A program made the translations under genes and the position numbers. Shown one piece after another: positions 54,041 to 63,291 of a stretch of DNA of 64,000 nucleotides (position 1 is the first letter of the stretch; every line of letters begins with the position of its first letter). The notes below the pieces were generated by a model that saw nothing but the letters and a program-made list of their open reading frames with translations, was not told the origin of the DNA and did no database searches. The DNA is from Aquamicrobium aerolatum DSM 21857 (GTDB taxonomy: Bacteria > Pseudomonadota > Alphaproteobacteria > Rhizobiales > Rhizobiaceae). The DNA lies in contig NZ_FORF01000014.1 of assembly GCF_900113935.1 (NCBI RefSeq), positions 41,857 through 105,856 on the forward strand. The letters run 5' to 3'.

Positions 54041-54895
54041 ATGCTGCGGATAATTGCAATCACCAAACGCGTTCTCGGGGACGCTCTCGGACACTTTAAT
54101 TACGACGATGGCTGGGCGCTTTCCAGTCACATCGCGTTGTCAGCGCTTCTCGCGCTATTTCCGTTCCTGATCTTTGCGACATCGCTCGCCAGTTTTCTGG
54201 GCGCACAGGCATTTGCCGACACGGCGGTTCATCTGATCTTCGACACCTGGCCGGATGCGATTGCGGCTCCAATCGCGCGCGAGGTCGAAAATGTGCTGAC
54301 GATCCAGCGCGGTGATTTCCTGACTATTGGTATTCTGGCCGCCGCCTATTTTGCGTCCAACGGCATCGAGGCGCTGCGGGTAGGGTTGAACCGTGCCTAT
54401 CGCGTCATCGACACGCGCTCGATCTTCTATCTGCGTGCGCAAAGCCTTGCTTTCGTCGTCCTGGCGACGATCGGCTTCCTGATCGTCTCGACGCTGCTGG
54501 TTTTCCTGCCCATCGCCATCGGCATCGCCGAGCGGACGCTGCCATGGATCACGCCCTATACCGGGACGATTGCGCTTTGGCGTATTTCCATTGCCGCGCT
54601 GATCATCGTCTTTGCGCTGATCGTCGTGCATCTCTACCTGCCTGCCGGCCGGCGCAAGTTCCGGGACATTGTGCCTGGCTTGTTGTTCACGCTGGTGTTC
54701 TGGGTTGTCGGCTCGTCGGCCTTTGCCGCCTATCTGGGGCACTTCTCATCCTATGCGTCGACTTATGCCGGACTGGCATCTCTGATGATCGCGCTGGTAT
54801 TTCTTTATATTGTTTCGGCAATTTTCATTCTTGGCGGCGAATTGAACGCTGCGATCAAGAGATATACTGACGCGCGCGCCAAGGTTCCGCGATAA
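54041..54895 (+). CDS. YihY/BrkB family inner-membrane protein
   Basis: 284 residues from MLRIIAITKRVLGDALGHF; a TTG 18 codons earlier is a less likely start. DDGWALSSHIALSALLALFPFLIF is the family start (parts: DDGWALSSHIALSALLALFPF), with FASNGIEALRVGLNRAYRV, LYLPAGRRKFRDIVPG and SYASTYAGLASLMIALVFLY. Six membrane helices. Formerly mis-named ribonuclease BN; the function is unknown. The 145-base gap to the next gene has no recognised feature. Confidence 0.9.
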   Translation: MLRIIAITKRVLGDALGHFNYDDGWALSSHIALSALLALFPFLIFATSLASFLGAQAFADTAVHLIFDTWPDAIAAPIAREVENVLTIQRGDFLTIGILAAAYFASNGIEALRVGLNRAYRVIDTRSIFYLRAQSLAFVVLATIGFLIVSTLLVFLPIAIGIAERTLPWITPYTGTIALWRISIAALIIVFALIVVHLYLPAGRRKFRDIVPGLLFTLVFWVVGSSAFAAYLGHFSSYASTYAGLASLMIALVFLYIVSAIFILGGELNAAIKRYTDARAKVPR

Positions 54896-55040
54896 CGGGA
54901 AGTAAAACGAACAATTAACGATTCTGATCTAGGTTTGGCGCGGGATGGCAAAAGACGGAAACTAGCCCGAATGGGCTCGGTAGGCATCGGTACCTGGGGG
55001 GACCTGTACTGGCGTTTCAACCGATCTCGCGAGGTTTTCC

Positions 55041-56828
55041 GTGCCCAAGCTACCTTCTTTCCTGACATCCGACAGCACCGCCGTGCTTGCTGTCATGGAT
55101 CGATCCCAGGCGATCATCCAGTTTGACCTCACCGGCAAAATTCTGGACGCAAACGCCAATTTCTGCACCGCGCTGGGCTATGATCTGAAGGAAATCGTCG
55201 GGCAGCATCATCGCATGTTCGTCGAGCCAGCAGAGGCCAACAGCGCCGACTATCGTGATTTCTGGGCGCGACTTGCGCAGGGCGAATACGATAGCCGCCA
55301 ATACAAGCGGCTAGGCAAAGGCGGCAAGGAAATCTGGATCGAGGCGTCGTACAATCCGGTCATGCGAGGCGGCAAGCCGTACAAGGTGGTCAAGTTCGCG
55401 ACTGACATTACGGCCATGCGCCAGAAGGCCGTCGAGGATGCCGGCAAGCTGGAGGCGATCTCGAAGTCACAGGCGATGATCGAATTCTCTCCCGATGGCA
55501 CGATCCTGACCGCCAACGAAAATTTCTGCGCCACGCTCAATTATCATCTGTCCGAGATACAGGGGCGCCATCACCGGATGTTCTGCGATCCCAAATATAT
55601 CGAAACGCAGGACTACCGAACCTTCTGGCAACGCCTTGCCAATGGCGAGTTCATTGCCAATGAGTTTGTCCGTTATGGCAAAGGCGGCAAGGAGGTCTGG
55701 ATTCAGGCTGCCTACAATCCGATTGTCGACATCCATGGCAAGGTGTTCAAGGTCGTCAAGTTCGCCACGGATGTCAGCGAGCGGATGGGGGCGGTGACCG
55801 CGCTTGCCGCAGGCCTGCGCAAACTGGCCGACGGGGATCTCGACCAGAACATCGATCGTGCATTCGTGCCGTCCATGGAAGCGGTGCGGGTGGATTTCAA
55901 TCAGGCTGCGCAGAAGCTGTGCGCTGCGATGAAAGGTGTTGGTCAGAACGCCAGCACAATTGCTGCGGGGTCGGAACAGATCCGCGTTGCCGCCGCAGAC
56001 CTGTCCAAGCGGACCGAGCAGCAGGCAGCTTCGGTCGAGGAAACCGCCGCAGCGCTCGAGCAGATCACCGCGACGGTCACCGACTCTAGCAAACGGGCAG
56101 AAGAGGCTGGCCAGCTGGTCAACCGCACCCGCGAGGACGCCGAGCGTTCGAGCAATGTCGTGCGCGACGCGGTTGAGGCGATGGGCAAGATCGAAGCTTC
56201 GTCGGGCGCGATTTCCAACATCATCGGGCTGATTGACGAGATCGCGTTCCAGACCAATCTTCTTGCGCTCAATGCCGGTGTCGAGGCGGCGCGGGCCGGT
56301 GAGGCGGGCCGGGGCTTTGCGGTTGTCGCTCAGGAAGTGCGCGAGCTGGCACAGCGCTCGGCGGCCGCTGCCAAGGACATCAAGGAACTGATCGTCAAGT
56401 CAGGCGAGCAGGTGCGCTCCGGCGTCTCCCTCGTCAACGAAACTGGCGTGGCTCTTGAACGTATTGTCGCCCAGGTTCTCGAGATCGACACGAACGTGAC
56501 CGCGATCGTGCAGGCCTCACGAGAGCAGGCGACCAGCTTGTCGGAAGTCAACCGCGCGGTCACGTCCATCGACCAGGGCACGCAGCAGAACGCCGCGATG
56601 GTCGAGGAATCGACCGCTGCAAGTCACAATCTGGCACGCGATGCACAATCGCTGTTTGAACTGATCGCACAGTTCAGGACCGGCGCGAGCGCCGAGGGGC
56701 TTGTACCAGCCCCCGCCAGGCAATCCGCACGTCCGGTTGCATCACCGGCGCGCGAGCTGATGCGCCGCGTTGCGGGTGGCATCGGCGCAACAGGCGTGGT
56801 TGTTCAAGAGGACTGGGCCGAATTCTGA
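55041..56828 (+). CDS. Soluble methyl-accepting chemotaxis protein with two PAS domains
   Basis: 595 residues, apparently from a GTG with GCGAGG upstream. Two PAS domains in tandem (about 12-130 and 134-252, near-duplicates: [15 protein letters not shown] and [15 protein letters not shown]), a HAMP-like linker (255-310), and a signalling domain whose tip is [20 protein letters not shown] then [20 protein letters not shown]. No membrane helix, so it should sense a cytosolic signal such as redox or a ligand. The protein ends in DWAEF, matching the xWxxF tether that binds CheR/CheB. Confidence 0.92.
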   Translation: MPKLPSFLTSDSTAVLAVMDRSQAIIQFDLTGKILDANANFCTALGYDLKEIVGQHHRMFVEPAEANSADYRDFWARLAQGEYDSRQYKRLGKGGKEIWIEASYNPVMRGGKPYKVVKFATDITAMRQKAVEDAGKLEAISKSQAMIEFSPDGTILTANENFCATLNYHLSEIQGRHHRMFCDPKYIETQDYRTFWQRLANGEFIANEFVRYGKGGKEVWIQAAYNPIVDIHGKVFKVVKFATDVSERMGAVTALAAGLRKLADGDLDQNIDRAFVPSMEAVRVDFNQAAQKLCAAMKGVGQNASTIAAGSEQIRVAAADLSKRTEQQAASVEETAAALEQITATVTDSSKRAEEAGQLVNRTREDAERSSNVVRDAVEAMGKIEASSGAISNIIGLIDEIAFQTNLLALNAGVEAARAGEAGRGFAVVAQEVRELAQRSAAAAKDIKELIVKSGEQVRSGVSLVNETGVALERIVAQVLEIDTNVTAIVQASREQATSLSEVNRAVTSIDQGTQQNAAMVEESTAASHNLARDAQSLFELIAQFRTGASAEGLVPAPARQSARPVASPARELMRRVAGGIGATGVVVQEDWAEF

Positions 56829-56834
56829 GACCGC

Positions 56835-56870
56835 GAAGCGATGCAGCAGCCCATCAGCGCGCATCGCTTC
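56835..56870. terminator. Inverted repeat between chemoreceptor and DMT genes
   Basis: Perfect 10-base arms GAAGCGATGC / GCATCGCTTC separated by 16 bases between convergent genes; no T run. Possible weak terminator. Confidence 0.35.
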
Positions 56871-57732
56871 AGCGCCGTGTCGCCATTCCGACGCCGACGG
56901 TCGTGACGACCATGCCGGCGATCTGAACCAGCGACAGCGTTTCGTTGAAAAGCGCCCAGGCGATAACCGTTGTGACGGCTGGCACGAGATAGAACAGCGA
57001 CGACACTTTTGACATTTCGCCTTCGCGGATCATCATCATCAGAAGGAAGATCGCCCCGATCGACAGCACCAGGACCAGCCATGCCATCGCGAAGACGATC
57101 TCGCCATTGAGCGTGAACTCGCGCGTTTCCAGAGCCAGTGAACCGATCAGCGTCAGCGCCAGCGCGCCGACATATTGCCAGACCGTCACGGTCACCAGAT
57201 CGGCACTGCCGACGAACCGCTTTTGCCATACCGTTCCGGCACTGATCGCGACCGCGCTGCCGACACAGGCAGCGAAAGTCGCAGCCGTGACGCCGCCGAG
57301 CGCATCACCAATCTTCGGGGCCAGCACGATCAGAATGCCCACAAATCCGATCCCGAGCCCGGCCCAGTGGCGAGGTTGCACCCGTTCGCCAAGCGCCCAT
57401 CCGGCAATCAATGTCGTGATGAGCGGCTGCAGGCCGATGATCAGCGCGGACAGGCCCGCAGGCATGCCGTTCTTGATCGCCCAGAAGACACCGCTCAGAT
57501 AGATGCCGTGGATCAGCGCCCCGGCAAAGGCGGCGTGTGCGGCCTTTGCCGGCGGCAGCCTTTTGGAGCGCAGTATCAGGGCGATCAGCAATAACAGGAT
57601 GAGTGTGATCAGGCAGCGCACCGCCAGAAAGCTGAATGGCTCCGCCCTGGGCATTGCATAGCGAGCGCCGATGAAACCGGTTGCCCACAAGACAACGAAT
57701 AGGGGCGGAATGAAGCGGGTGCTGATGGTCAT
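56869..57732 (-). CDS. DMT superfamily (EamA) transporter
   Basis: 287 residues from MTISTRFIPPLFVVLWATGF. Ten hydrophobic segments in two EamA repeats (YAMPRAEPFSFLAVRCLITL; GLQPLITTLIAGWALGERVQPRHWAGLGIGFVG in part PLITTLIAGWALGERV; VPAVTTVIAWALFNETLSL). Likely exporter of a metabolite; substrate unknown. A much longer open frame upstream is non-coding by composition of its product (rich in His/Arg/Asp). Confidence 0.88.
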   Translation of the reverse strand: MTISTRFIPPLFVVLWATGFIGARYAMPRAEPFSFLAVRCLITLILLLLIALILRSKRLPPAKAAHAAFAGALIHGIYLSGVFWAIKNGMPAGLSALIIGLQPLITTLIAGWALGERVQPRHWAGLGIGFVGILIVLAPKIGDALGGVTAATFAACVGSAVAISAGTVWQKRFVGSADLVTVTVWQYVGALALTLIGSLALETREFTLNGEIVFAMAWLVLVLSIGAIFLLMMMIREGEMSKVSSLFYLVPAVTTVIAWALFNETLSLVQIAGMVVTTVGVGMATRR

Positions 57733-57882
57733 GACGTCCTGTGCGCGCGGCTTTGGTCTATTGGCTGTAATGCCGAAAGTCTTGGCAAGCAAAATGTAAT
57801 GATTGATCCATAACCTGTTTTGAGTTGGTGCGCGTGTTCGCGGGGGACGCATCCTTGTCCGAATGGTCGGAAAGGAGATGTC

Positions 57883-58170
57883 ATGTTGTGGAAGCTCGAT
57901 CCAGTCTGGCTGGCATTGTCGGTCAGCGTGATCTGCATTGTGTCCTTCATCGTCGCGATGGCGATTGATCTTGTGATGGGGGAGGACGGTTTTGGCGCGG
58001 TCGGCAACGCCGTGATTCTTACGGTTGGATTTGTCGCCGGCATCCTGTTTGCGGAATGGTGGCGTATCAACCTGCGCGAACTTTCGCATGTCGCCGCTTT
58101 TGGCTTGTGCGGTGCGTTGGGCTGCATGCTGGTGACCGTGGCGATCAAGGCAGCCCTGAGCAGACTATAG
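57883..58170 (+). CDS. Small membrane protein, unknown function
   Basis: 95 residues from MLWKLDPVWLALSVSVICIV, with AAAGGAG seven bases upstream. Three predicted helices (about 8-29, 40-56, 68-90). No family recognised. Its last six bases overlap the convergent gluQRS gene. Confidence 0.7.
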   Translation: MLWKLDPVWLALSVSVICIVSFIVAMAIDLVMGEDGFGAVGNAVILTVGFVAGILFAEWWRINLRELSHVAAFGLCGALGCMLVTVAIKAALSRL

Positions 58171-59040
58171 GCCGATCATCCGGCGTATGTCGTAGGGGGT
58201 AAGCCCAGCGGCGCGCAGCGCTGCAAGCGAGGTGTCGCCACGGCTCTTGGCCAGTTTGCGGCCATCGTCTCCGAGTACCAGATCGTGATGGCGATAGACG
58301 GGAACCGGCAGGTGCAAGAGTTCCTGCAACAGGCGCTGGATCGCAGTTGCAAAGAACAGGTCGCGTCCGCGCACCACGTGGGTAACACCCTGCAGCGCGT
58401 CGTCGAGGACCACCGACAAATGGTAGCTTGTCGGCACCTCCTTGCGCGCGATCACCACGTCGCCCCAGGCAGTTGGCGTCGCGTTGACCAGGCCTGTCTG
58501 TCCGGAAGGGCCAGCGCCAAGTTCGTCCCATGTCAGCGGGTGCGCAATCCGCTTGCTTGCCGCCTCGACATTGAGCCGCCACGCGAAAGGCTCGTCCGCC
58601 GCCATGCGCCGTTCGCGCTCGCCCTGCGATAGAGTGCGCTCATCGGTTGGAAACAGCGGCATCCCGTCAGGATCGCGCGGCCACTCAATGCCCTCCGCCT
58701 CCGCCTGTGAAATTCTGGCGCGCACTTCCCCGCGCGACAGGAAGGACGGGTAGACCAGATCTTCTTCGACCAGATGTTTCAGCGCCTCTTCGTAGTCGTC
58801 GAAATGGTCCGACTGCCGGCGGACCGGAATCTCCCATTCGATTCCGAGCCACTCGAGATCGCGATAGATCGCTTCCTCGAAGGCACGGGTGCAGCGCGTC
58901 ACGTCAATGTTTTCGATGCGCAACAACATCCTGCCGCCCGCTTCTGCGGCAAGCTTGGCGTTGAGAAGCGCGGTATAAGCATTACCCAGATGCATCTCGC
59001 CATTTGGGCTTGGTGCAAAACGGAAGACTGGCCTTGTCAT
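58165..59040 (-). CDS. gluQRS: Glutamyl-Q tRNA(Asp) synthetase
   Basis: 291 residues from MTRPVFRFAPSPNGEMHLGN, the GluRS-like HIGH region (FAPSPNGEMHLGNA), with the KMSKS-like GRKLAKSRGDTSL near the end and no anticodon-binding domain, which defines GluQ-RS. Zinc-site cysteines are not evident. It loads glutamate onto queuosine-34 of tRNA-Asp, a functional link to the preQ1-regulated transporter in the same window. Upstream in-frame codons are antisense to alkA and rejected. Confidence 0.93.
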   Translation of the reverse strand: MTRPVFRFAPSPNGEMHLGNAYTALLNAKLAAEAGGRMLLRIENIDVTRCTRAFEEAIYRDLEWLGIEWEIPVRRQSDHFDDYEEALKHLVEEDLVYPSFLSRGEVRARISQAEAEGIEWPRDPDGMPLFPTDERTLSQGERERRMAADEPFAWRLNVEAASKRIAHPLTWDELGAGPSGQTGLVNATPTAWGDVVIARKEVPTSYHLSVVLDDALQGVTHVVRGRDLFFATAIQRLLQELLHLPVPVYRHHDLVLGDDGRKLAKSRGDTSLAALRAAGLTPYDIRRMIGL

Positions 59041-59115
59041 GCGGGTGCCGCGACGGGTTGAGATCGTTGTGGGCTGATTGCTACGGTGCGTTTTCAACGA
59101 CGACAAGGTGAAATC

Positions 59116-59769
59116 GTGCGAAGAATTGTTGGTTTTGACGATATTGCCGAAGGGCTCGCAGAACTTGTTGTGCTCGATCCGCGTCTTGTTGCGGTGATCG
59201 AGCATGCGGGAGATGTTCCCTTGCGTCTCGACAGGCCGGGTTTTGCCAGCCTCGTGTCGATCGTTGTGTCGCAACAGGTCTCGCGCGCCAGCGCCGACTC
59301 GATCATGGGCCGACTTGTCAGCCTTGTCGCGCCGCTGGAAGCATCAGGAGTTCTTTCCGGCGGCCTAGATGTGCTGCGTAGCGCGGGCCTTTCCCGGCCC
59401 AAGCAGAAGACCGTCCTGGCCCTGGCCGAGGCGGTGGTGGGTGGTGAGATCGATCTTGACCACATGACCCGCATCGGTGCGGACGAGGCGATGGCGCGGC
59501 TGACTTCGCTGCACGGCATCGGACCGTGGACGGCGGAGGTGTATCTGCTTTTTTGCGCCGGCCATCCCGACATCTTTCCGGCCCATGATGTCGCGCTGCA
59601 AAGCGCGGTCGGTCATGCGTTCCGTATCGAGCCGCGCCCGAGTGCGAAGGCACTCTATGCTCTGGCCGAATCATGGGCTCCGTGGCGCGGCGTGGCGGCC
59701 CGTCTGTTCTGGGCCTATTATCGCCAGATGAGGGGTCGTGACGCACTGCCAACGACCCGCGCGACCTAA
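59116..59769 (+). CDS. DNA-3-methyladenine glycosylase II (AlkA-like)
   Basis: 217 residues from a GTG five bases after AAGGTG (a GTG at 59086 is the alternative). HhH-GPD superfamily: FASLVSIVVSQQVSRASADS, then the helix-hairpin-helix LHGIGPWTAEVYLLF and catalytic Asp in FPAHDVALQSAVG. Excises alkylated bases. Divergent from gluQRS. The 123-base gap after it holds only an inverted repeat GAGAAA/TTTCTC. Confidence 0.9.
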   Translation: MRRIVGFDDIAEGLAELVVLDPRLVAVIEHAGDVPLRLDRPGFASLVSIVVSQQVSRASADSIMGRLVSLVAPLEASGVLSGGLDVLRSAGLSRPKQKTVLALAEAVVGGEIDLDHMTRIGADEAMARLTSLHGIGPWTAEVYLLFCAGHPDIFPAHDVALQSAVGHAFRIEPRPSAKALYALAESWAPWRGVAARLFWAYYRQMRGRDALPTTRAT

Positions 59770-59892
59770 AAAACATTGAGAAATCAACGTTTCTCACGTT
59801 ATCGCGACGAATGATATTCCGCTTCACAATACTGCAATCTGAGGATTACAGTATTCGGGCCGATCGATTAACCAGCCTATGGAGGACTGTCA

Positions 59893-60450
59893 GTGACGAT
59901 CGCCGTCTCACCAGATGCACTGCCTGCTCTGGTGCTGAACGCGGACTATCGTCCGTTGAGTTACTATCCCTTGTCGCTGTGGTCCTGGCAGGACGCGATC
60001 AAGGCGGTGTTTCTTGACCGTGTGAATATCGTTGCCGAGTACGACCATGCCGTGTCGTCGCCATCCTTCTCGATGCGCCTGCCCAGCGTGGTGTGCCTGA
60101 AAAGTTATGTGAAACCCTCGCGCCATCCGGCCTTCACCCGCTTCAACGTGTTCCTTCGCGACCGCTTTCAGTGCCAATATTGCGGCACTCATGAAGACCT
60201 GACCTTCGACCACGTGATCCCGCGTCGCTGCGGCGGTGCCACCACCTGGGGCAATGTCGTCGCCGCCTGCTCCCCGTGCAATCTGCGGAAAGGCGGTCTT
60301 TTGCCTGACCATGCGCGGATGTGGCCACGCCAGAAGCCCTATCAGCCGACGGTGCAGGATCTTCACAACAATGGTCGGGCTTTTCCGCCCAACTATCTGC
60401 ATGAGAGCTGGATCGACTATCTTTACTGGGATGTCGAACTGGAGCCGTGA
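59893..60450 (+). CDS. HNH endonuclease family protein
   Basis: 185 residues from a GTG seven bases after GGAGG. PALVLNADYRPLSYYPLSLW and WQDAIKAVFLDRVNIVAEYD precede a zinc-bearing HNH motif: Cys94 and Cys97 (CQYCG), His107 (LTFDHVIPRRCGG), Asn120 region (TWGN) and Cys126/Cys129 (CSPCN). This is the chromosomal HNH family found in nearly all Alphaproteobacteria, of unknown cellular role. Convergent with the DsbB-like gene three bases away. Confidence 0.93.
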   Translation: MTIAVSPDALPALVLNADYRPLSYYPLSLWSWQDAIKAVFLDRVNIVAEYDHAVSSPSFSMRLPSVVCLKSYVKPSRHPAFTRFNVFLRDRFQCQYCGTHEDLTFDHVIPRRCGGATTWGNVVAACSPCNLRKGGLLPDHARMWPRQKPYQPTVQDLHNNGRAFPPNYLHESWIDYLYWDVELEP

Positions 60451-60453
60451 GGC

Positions 60454-60960
60454 TCAGTCCTCTCGCAGGGCGCAGATCCAGGCAACCAGCGCAAAAATGA
60501 CGCTGGCGACAAAATTCCAGCCGGCGAAGGACAGGCCGAGAAAACGGCCTGCAGCGTCCGTGCAGGATGGCGGGATCGCCATGTTCAGCTGGTCCAGCAG
60601 GCTGCCGCCGAGCTGCGGCGCTGCAACCATCCCGCAGTCGGCGGGGCCGGGCCACCAGCCCCATTCGACGCCTGAGTGAAAGCCTGAAAGATAGATGCTC
60701 CAGGTCATCAGCAGCGCGACTGCGAGCAACAAGCTACGCGTGACGATGGCAGGCATTTTCAGCGCTATCGACGCCAGCGCGAGCAGCGCGATCGGGATGC
60801 CGATATAGTAAGGCGTGCGCTGTTCAAGGCACAGCATGCAGGGAATGTAGCCGCCCAGGTGCTGGAAGCCGAGCGCTCCGCCGACGGTTCCGGCTAGTCC
60901 CAAGGCGAGGAAGCCTGCGCCAAGGGTCTGCAGTTTGCTGATGGGACCGGTCAATGACAT
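60454..60960 (-). CDS. DsbB-like disulfide bond formation protein
   Basis: 168 residues, four membrane helices. The first redox pair is CMLC in GGYIPCMLCLEQRTPYY; the second pair is the Cys of GPADCGM and the Cys of PSCTDA in the second periplasmic loop. Reoxidises a DsbA partner with quinone. Begins seven bases after the YqaA-like gene's stop, probably an operon. Confidence 0.9.
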   Translation of the reverse strand: MSLTGPISKLQTLGAGFLALGLAGTVGGALGFQHLGGYIPCMLCLEQRTPYYIGIPIALLALASIALKMPAIVTRSLLLAVALLMTWSIYLSGFHSGVEWGWWPGPADCGMVAAPQLGGSLLDQLNMAIPPSCTDAAGRFLGLSFAGWNFVASVIFALVAWICALRED

Positions 60961-60967
60961 GTGAGCC

Positions 60968-61552
60968 TCAGAAGATATAGGCGGCGGCGAAGAAGCCGCC
61001 GATCAGCAACGCCATGAAGGCGGTGAAAAGAAGGCCGAGATGTTTTTCGATGAACAGGCGGATCGGCTCGCCAAACTTGTAGAGCAGACCGGAAACGAGA
61101 AGAAAGCGCGTGCCGCGCGCGGCGAGCGACGAAAGGATAAATACCGGCAGTGACAGTCCCGTTAGCCCGGAGGCGATGGTGATCACCTTGTAGGGCAGCG
61201 GCGTGAGACCGCCGAAGATGAACACGATCAGCAGGCCCCAGACGTTGAAGGCTTCCTGAAACTGCTCGAATTTCGACATGTAGCCGTAAAATTCGAGGAT
61301 CGGCTGGCCGATTGTCTCGAACAGAACCGCGCCGATGAAATAGCCCAGCAGGCCGCCAGCGACAGAAGACAGCGTCGCAATCAGCGCGAAGCGCAACCAG
61401 TGGGCGCGGTTGGCCAGCACCATCGGGATCAGCAGTACATCCGGCGGGATCGGAAAGAACGAACTTTCCGCAAACGAGATCCCGGCGAGCGACCGTTCCG
61501 CGTGGCGGGTTCGGGCAAGCGACATGGTCCAGTTGTAGAGGCGTTGAAGCAT
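60968..61552 (-). CDS. YqaA/DedA-family (SNARE-associated) membrane protein
   Basis: 194 residues from MLQRLYNWTMSLARTRHAER. Four or five helices; AGISFAESSFFPIPPDVLLIPM and FIFGGLTPLPYKVITIASGL are the DedA/VTT blocks with the buried Glu and Pro pairs, and SSLAARGTRFLLVSGLLYKFG the YqaA variant. DedA proteins translocate lipids. The gap upstream (61553-61695) contains the tRNA promoter; on this strand the recombinase frame remains open. Confidence 0.9.
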   Translation of the reverse strand: MLQRLYNWTMSLARTRHAERSLAGISFAESSFFPIPPDVLLIPMVLANRAHWLRFALIATLSSVAGGLLGYFIGAVLFETIGQPILEFYGYMSKFEQFQEAFNVWGLLIVFIFGGLTPLPYKVITIASGLTGLSLPVFILSSLAARGTRFLLVSGLLYKFGEPIRLFIEKHLGLLFTAFMALLIGGFFAAAYIF

Positions 61553-61695
61553 CGGCACCGTTTCTTTCGTTGAACGCCTTGGTAGAAAGAAACGGCTGGG
61601 GAGGCAATGCTGGCGTCGGATAGATTGATCTTTGTGAGACGCAATCTGACCGCTTGACGTCGACCGGTTCTGGCGTGTACTTGCGATCCTGCGTT

Positions 61696-61780
61696 GCCCC
61701 TGTGGCGGAATTGGTAGACGCGCTCGACTCAAAATCGAGTTCCGCAAGGAGTGCTGGTTCGATCCCGGCCAGGGGCACCA
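61696..61780 (+). tRNA. tRNA-Leu (CAA)
   Basis: 85 bases including an encoded CCA end. Acceptor stem GCCCCTG / CAGGGGC, D-arm with GGCGGAATTGGTAGACGC, anticodon stem CTCGA / TCGAG around loop CTCAAAA (anticodon CAA), long variable arm typical of Leu tRNAs, and T-arm GGTTCGATCCC. It is the attachment site of a mobile element on its 3' side. Confidence 0.97.
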
Positions 61781-63291
61781 CTTCTGGATTTTGAGACGTG
61801 ACTGCGTCTAAGACCTTGAACGGTAAGGTAGTTTCAGCGGTTCGAAAGCCCGTTTCCGGGGCATAGTCAAGGTGTTCAGTGAATACCAGCTTGCACACTG
61901 CCCTGCGGTCTTCCAACCTCCCAGAATCCCAGAGTTTCCAAGGGTTTGCTAAAAAGTCCAGCGCGGTTCGTAAGGTTGCGTCGAAATCCGGCAACGGCTT
62001 GGCCGTACTGATCAGCTTTTCCCCTAGGGCAGCCCTTTCCCTATCTAGGTCCAGTAAGCGCTTCTCGTAGGCCTGCACCAATTGCGGCGCTGTCGAGTTG
62101 GCGATCCGGTCCACCAGCAGCTCAATGGACTTGTCCACCGTCTTGACCTGTCGCTCGAGCAATGCCACCCGCTGTCGCACGTCTTCCGCTCGCTTGTTCC
62201 ACGTCTCGCGGAAGATGCCAGTCGCCAGATCAATCACTTCGCAGGTGGGGACGAGTCCTCTCAGGAGCTTGTCGAAGGCGTCATGCATGTCGTCACGCTT
62301 GATGGACTTCCTGGATCGAGGGCACTTCTTGCCGGGGCAGAAATAATAGGCATATTCAGCGCTCCGTCCGGCTGAATATGCACCCGATAATAGCCGACCG
62401 CAGTGCGCGCACCGGACTGCTTGCCGCAGAGGAAAATGTTCGCTCAGATTGGCACGGGCGGGCGTCTTCGGGCTCTCACTAAGTCGGTCCTGGATCTTCT
62501 GATATGTCTCGAGGCTAATCAGCGCTTCGTGGTGCCCTGGCCTGATGGATATGCCCCACGGCAGAAACTCGATGTATCCTGCGTGCAGAACACTGGTGAG
62601 CATCTCAGTCACCCGGTCAAACTTGATGGTTCCATCCCGCTGCTTTGGGAAACCAGGTGCCCCTTCCAGAAAACGCTGTACCTCCGCTCGCGTTTGAAAC
62701 CGACCACTGGCGAAGCCCTCGAGCGCCTCCGTAACGACCGACGCGATCGGTTCTCGTCGCACCAGTGTGTTCTGCCCTGCCACCTTTGCAAATTGGTACG
62801 CGGGGGGGCTTCGACGCGAAGCACCAATAGCCGTTCAGCAATCTTCCCCGCATCCGGTTTCGAACCTGCTCTCCGTTCTTCCGTCTTTGGTGTTGGGAGA
62901 CACTGGCCAGAAGGAGTTCTACGAGCTCTTCGTCGGAACTATCTCCGAATTCGAAGGACGGGCATTCAAGCTTAGCTCCCGTCGCCGCAATCGCGCGGCG
63001 GAGCTTAAGATGGACCTCCACATCTCGCGCCAAACGCGTTATGTCGTCTATGACGACGATACAGTTCTCGTTTCGATGCTTGAGCAAGAACTTGAGCATC
63101 TCTGCGAAGCCTGGCCTGGTATCGGTCCCCCCGGTTATGTTGTCCGTGAACATCGCTGCGAGGGCGGGATATCCCTTATGGCGAACGTGTTCCCTGATTC
63201 TAGCTTCCTGGGAACCTAGACCGTCGCCTTCCTTCACCTGCTTGGCTCCAGAGACACGTCCGTAACCTACGGGAACGATTTCGTGCTGCAT
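61696..63291 (-). pseudogene. Large serine recombinase, frameshifted at a C7 tract, C-terminus antisense to tRNA-Leu
   Basis: The first part (from the ATG at 63291, AGGAGG upstream) is a resolvase-type catalytic domain: VGYGRVSGAKQVKEGDGLGS with the nucleophile Ser, and VVIDDITRLARDVEVHLKLR. The second part, in the +1-shifted frame, has EPIASVVTEALEGFASGRFQ, a zinc-ribbon (VRCAHCGRLLSG ... YYFCPGKKC) and a coiled coil. Removing one base from the seven Cs (62802-62808) gives KPPAYQFAKVAGQNTLVRRE, joining them into about 530 residues. The final 29 or so residues (PLAGIEPALLAELDFESSAS and following) are encoded by the antisense of tRNA-Leu. After the tRNA the frame stays open to 60951. Either recent inactivation or a homopolymer read error. 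Confidence 0.85.

Noticed and set aside
60951..61695. Extension of the recombinase frame through the YqaA-like gene as real coding sequence
   Set aside because: The translated part is basic, low in hydrophobic residues and overlaps a conserved gene in another frame; it is open by chance or because the native stop was left behind.
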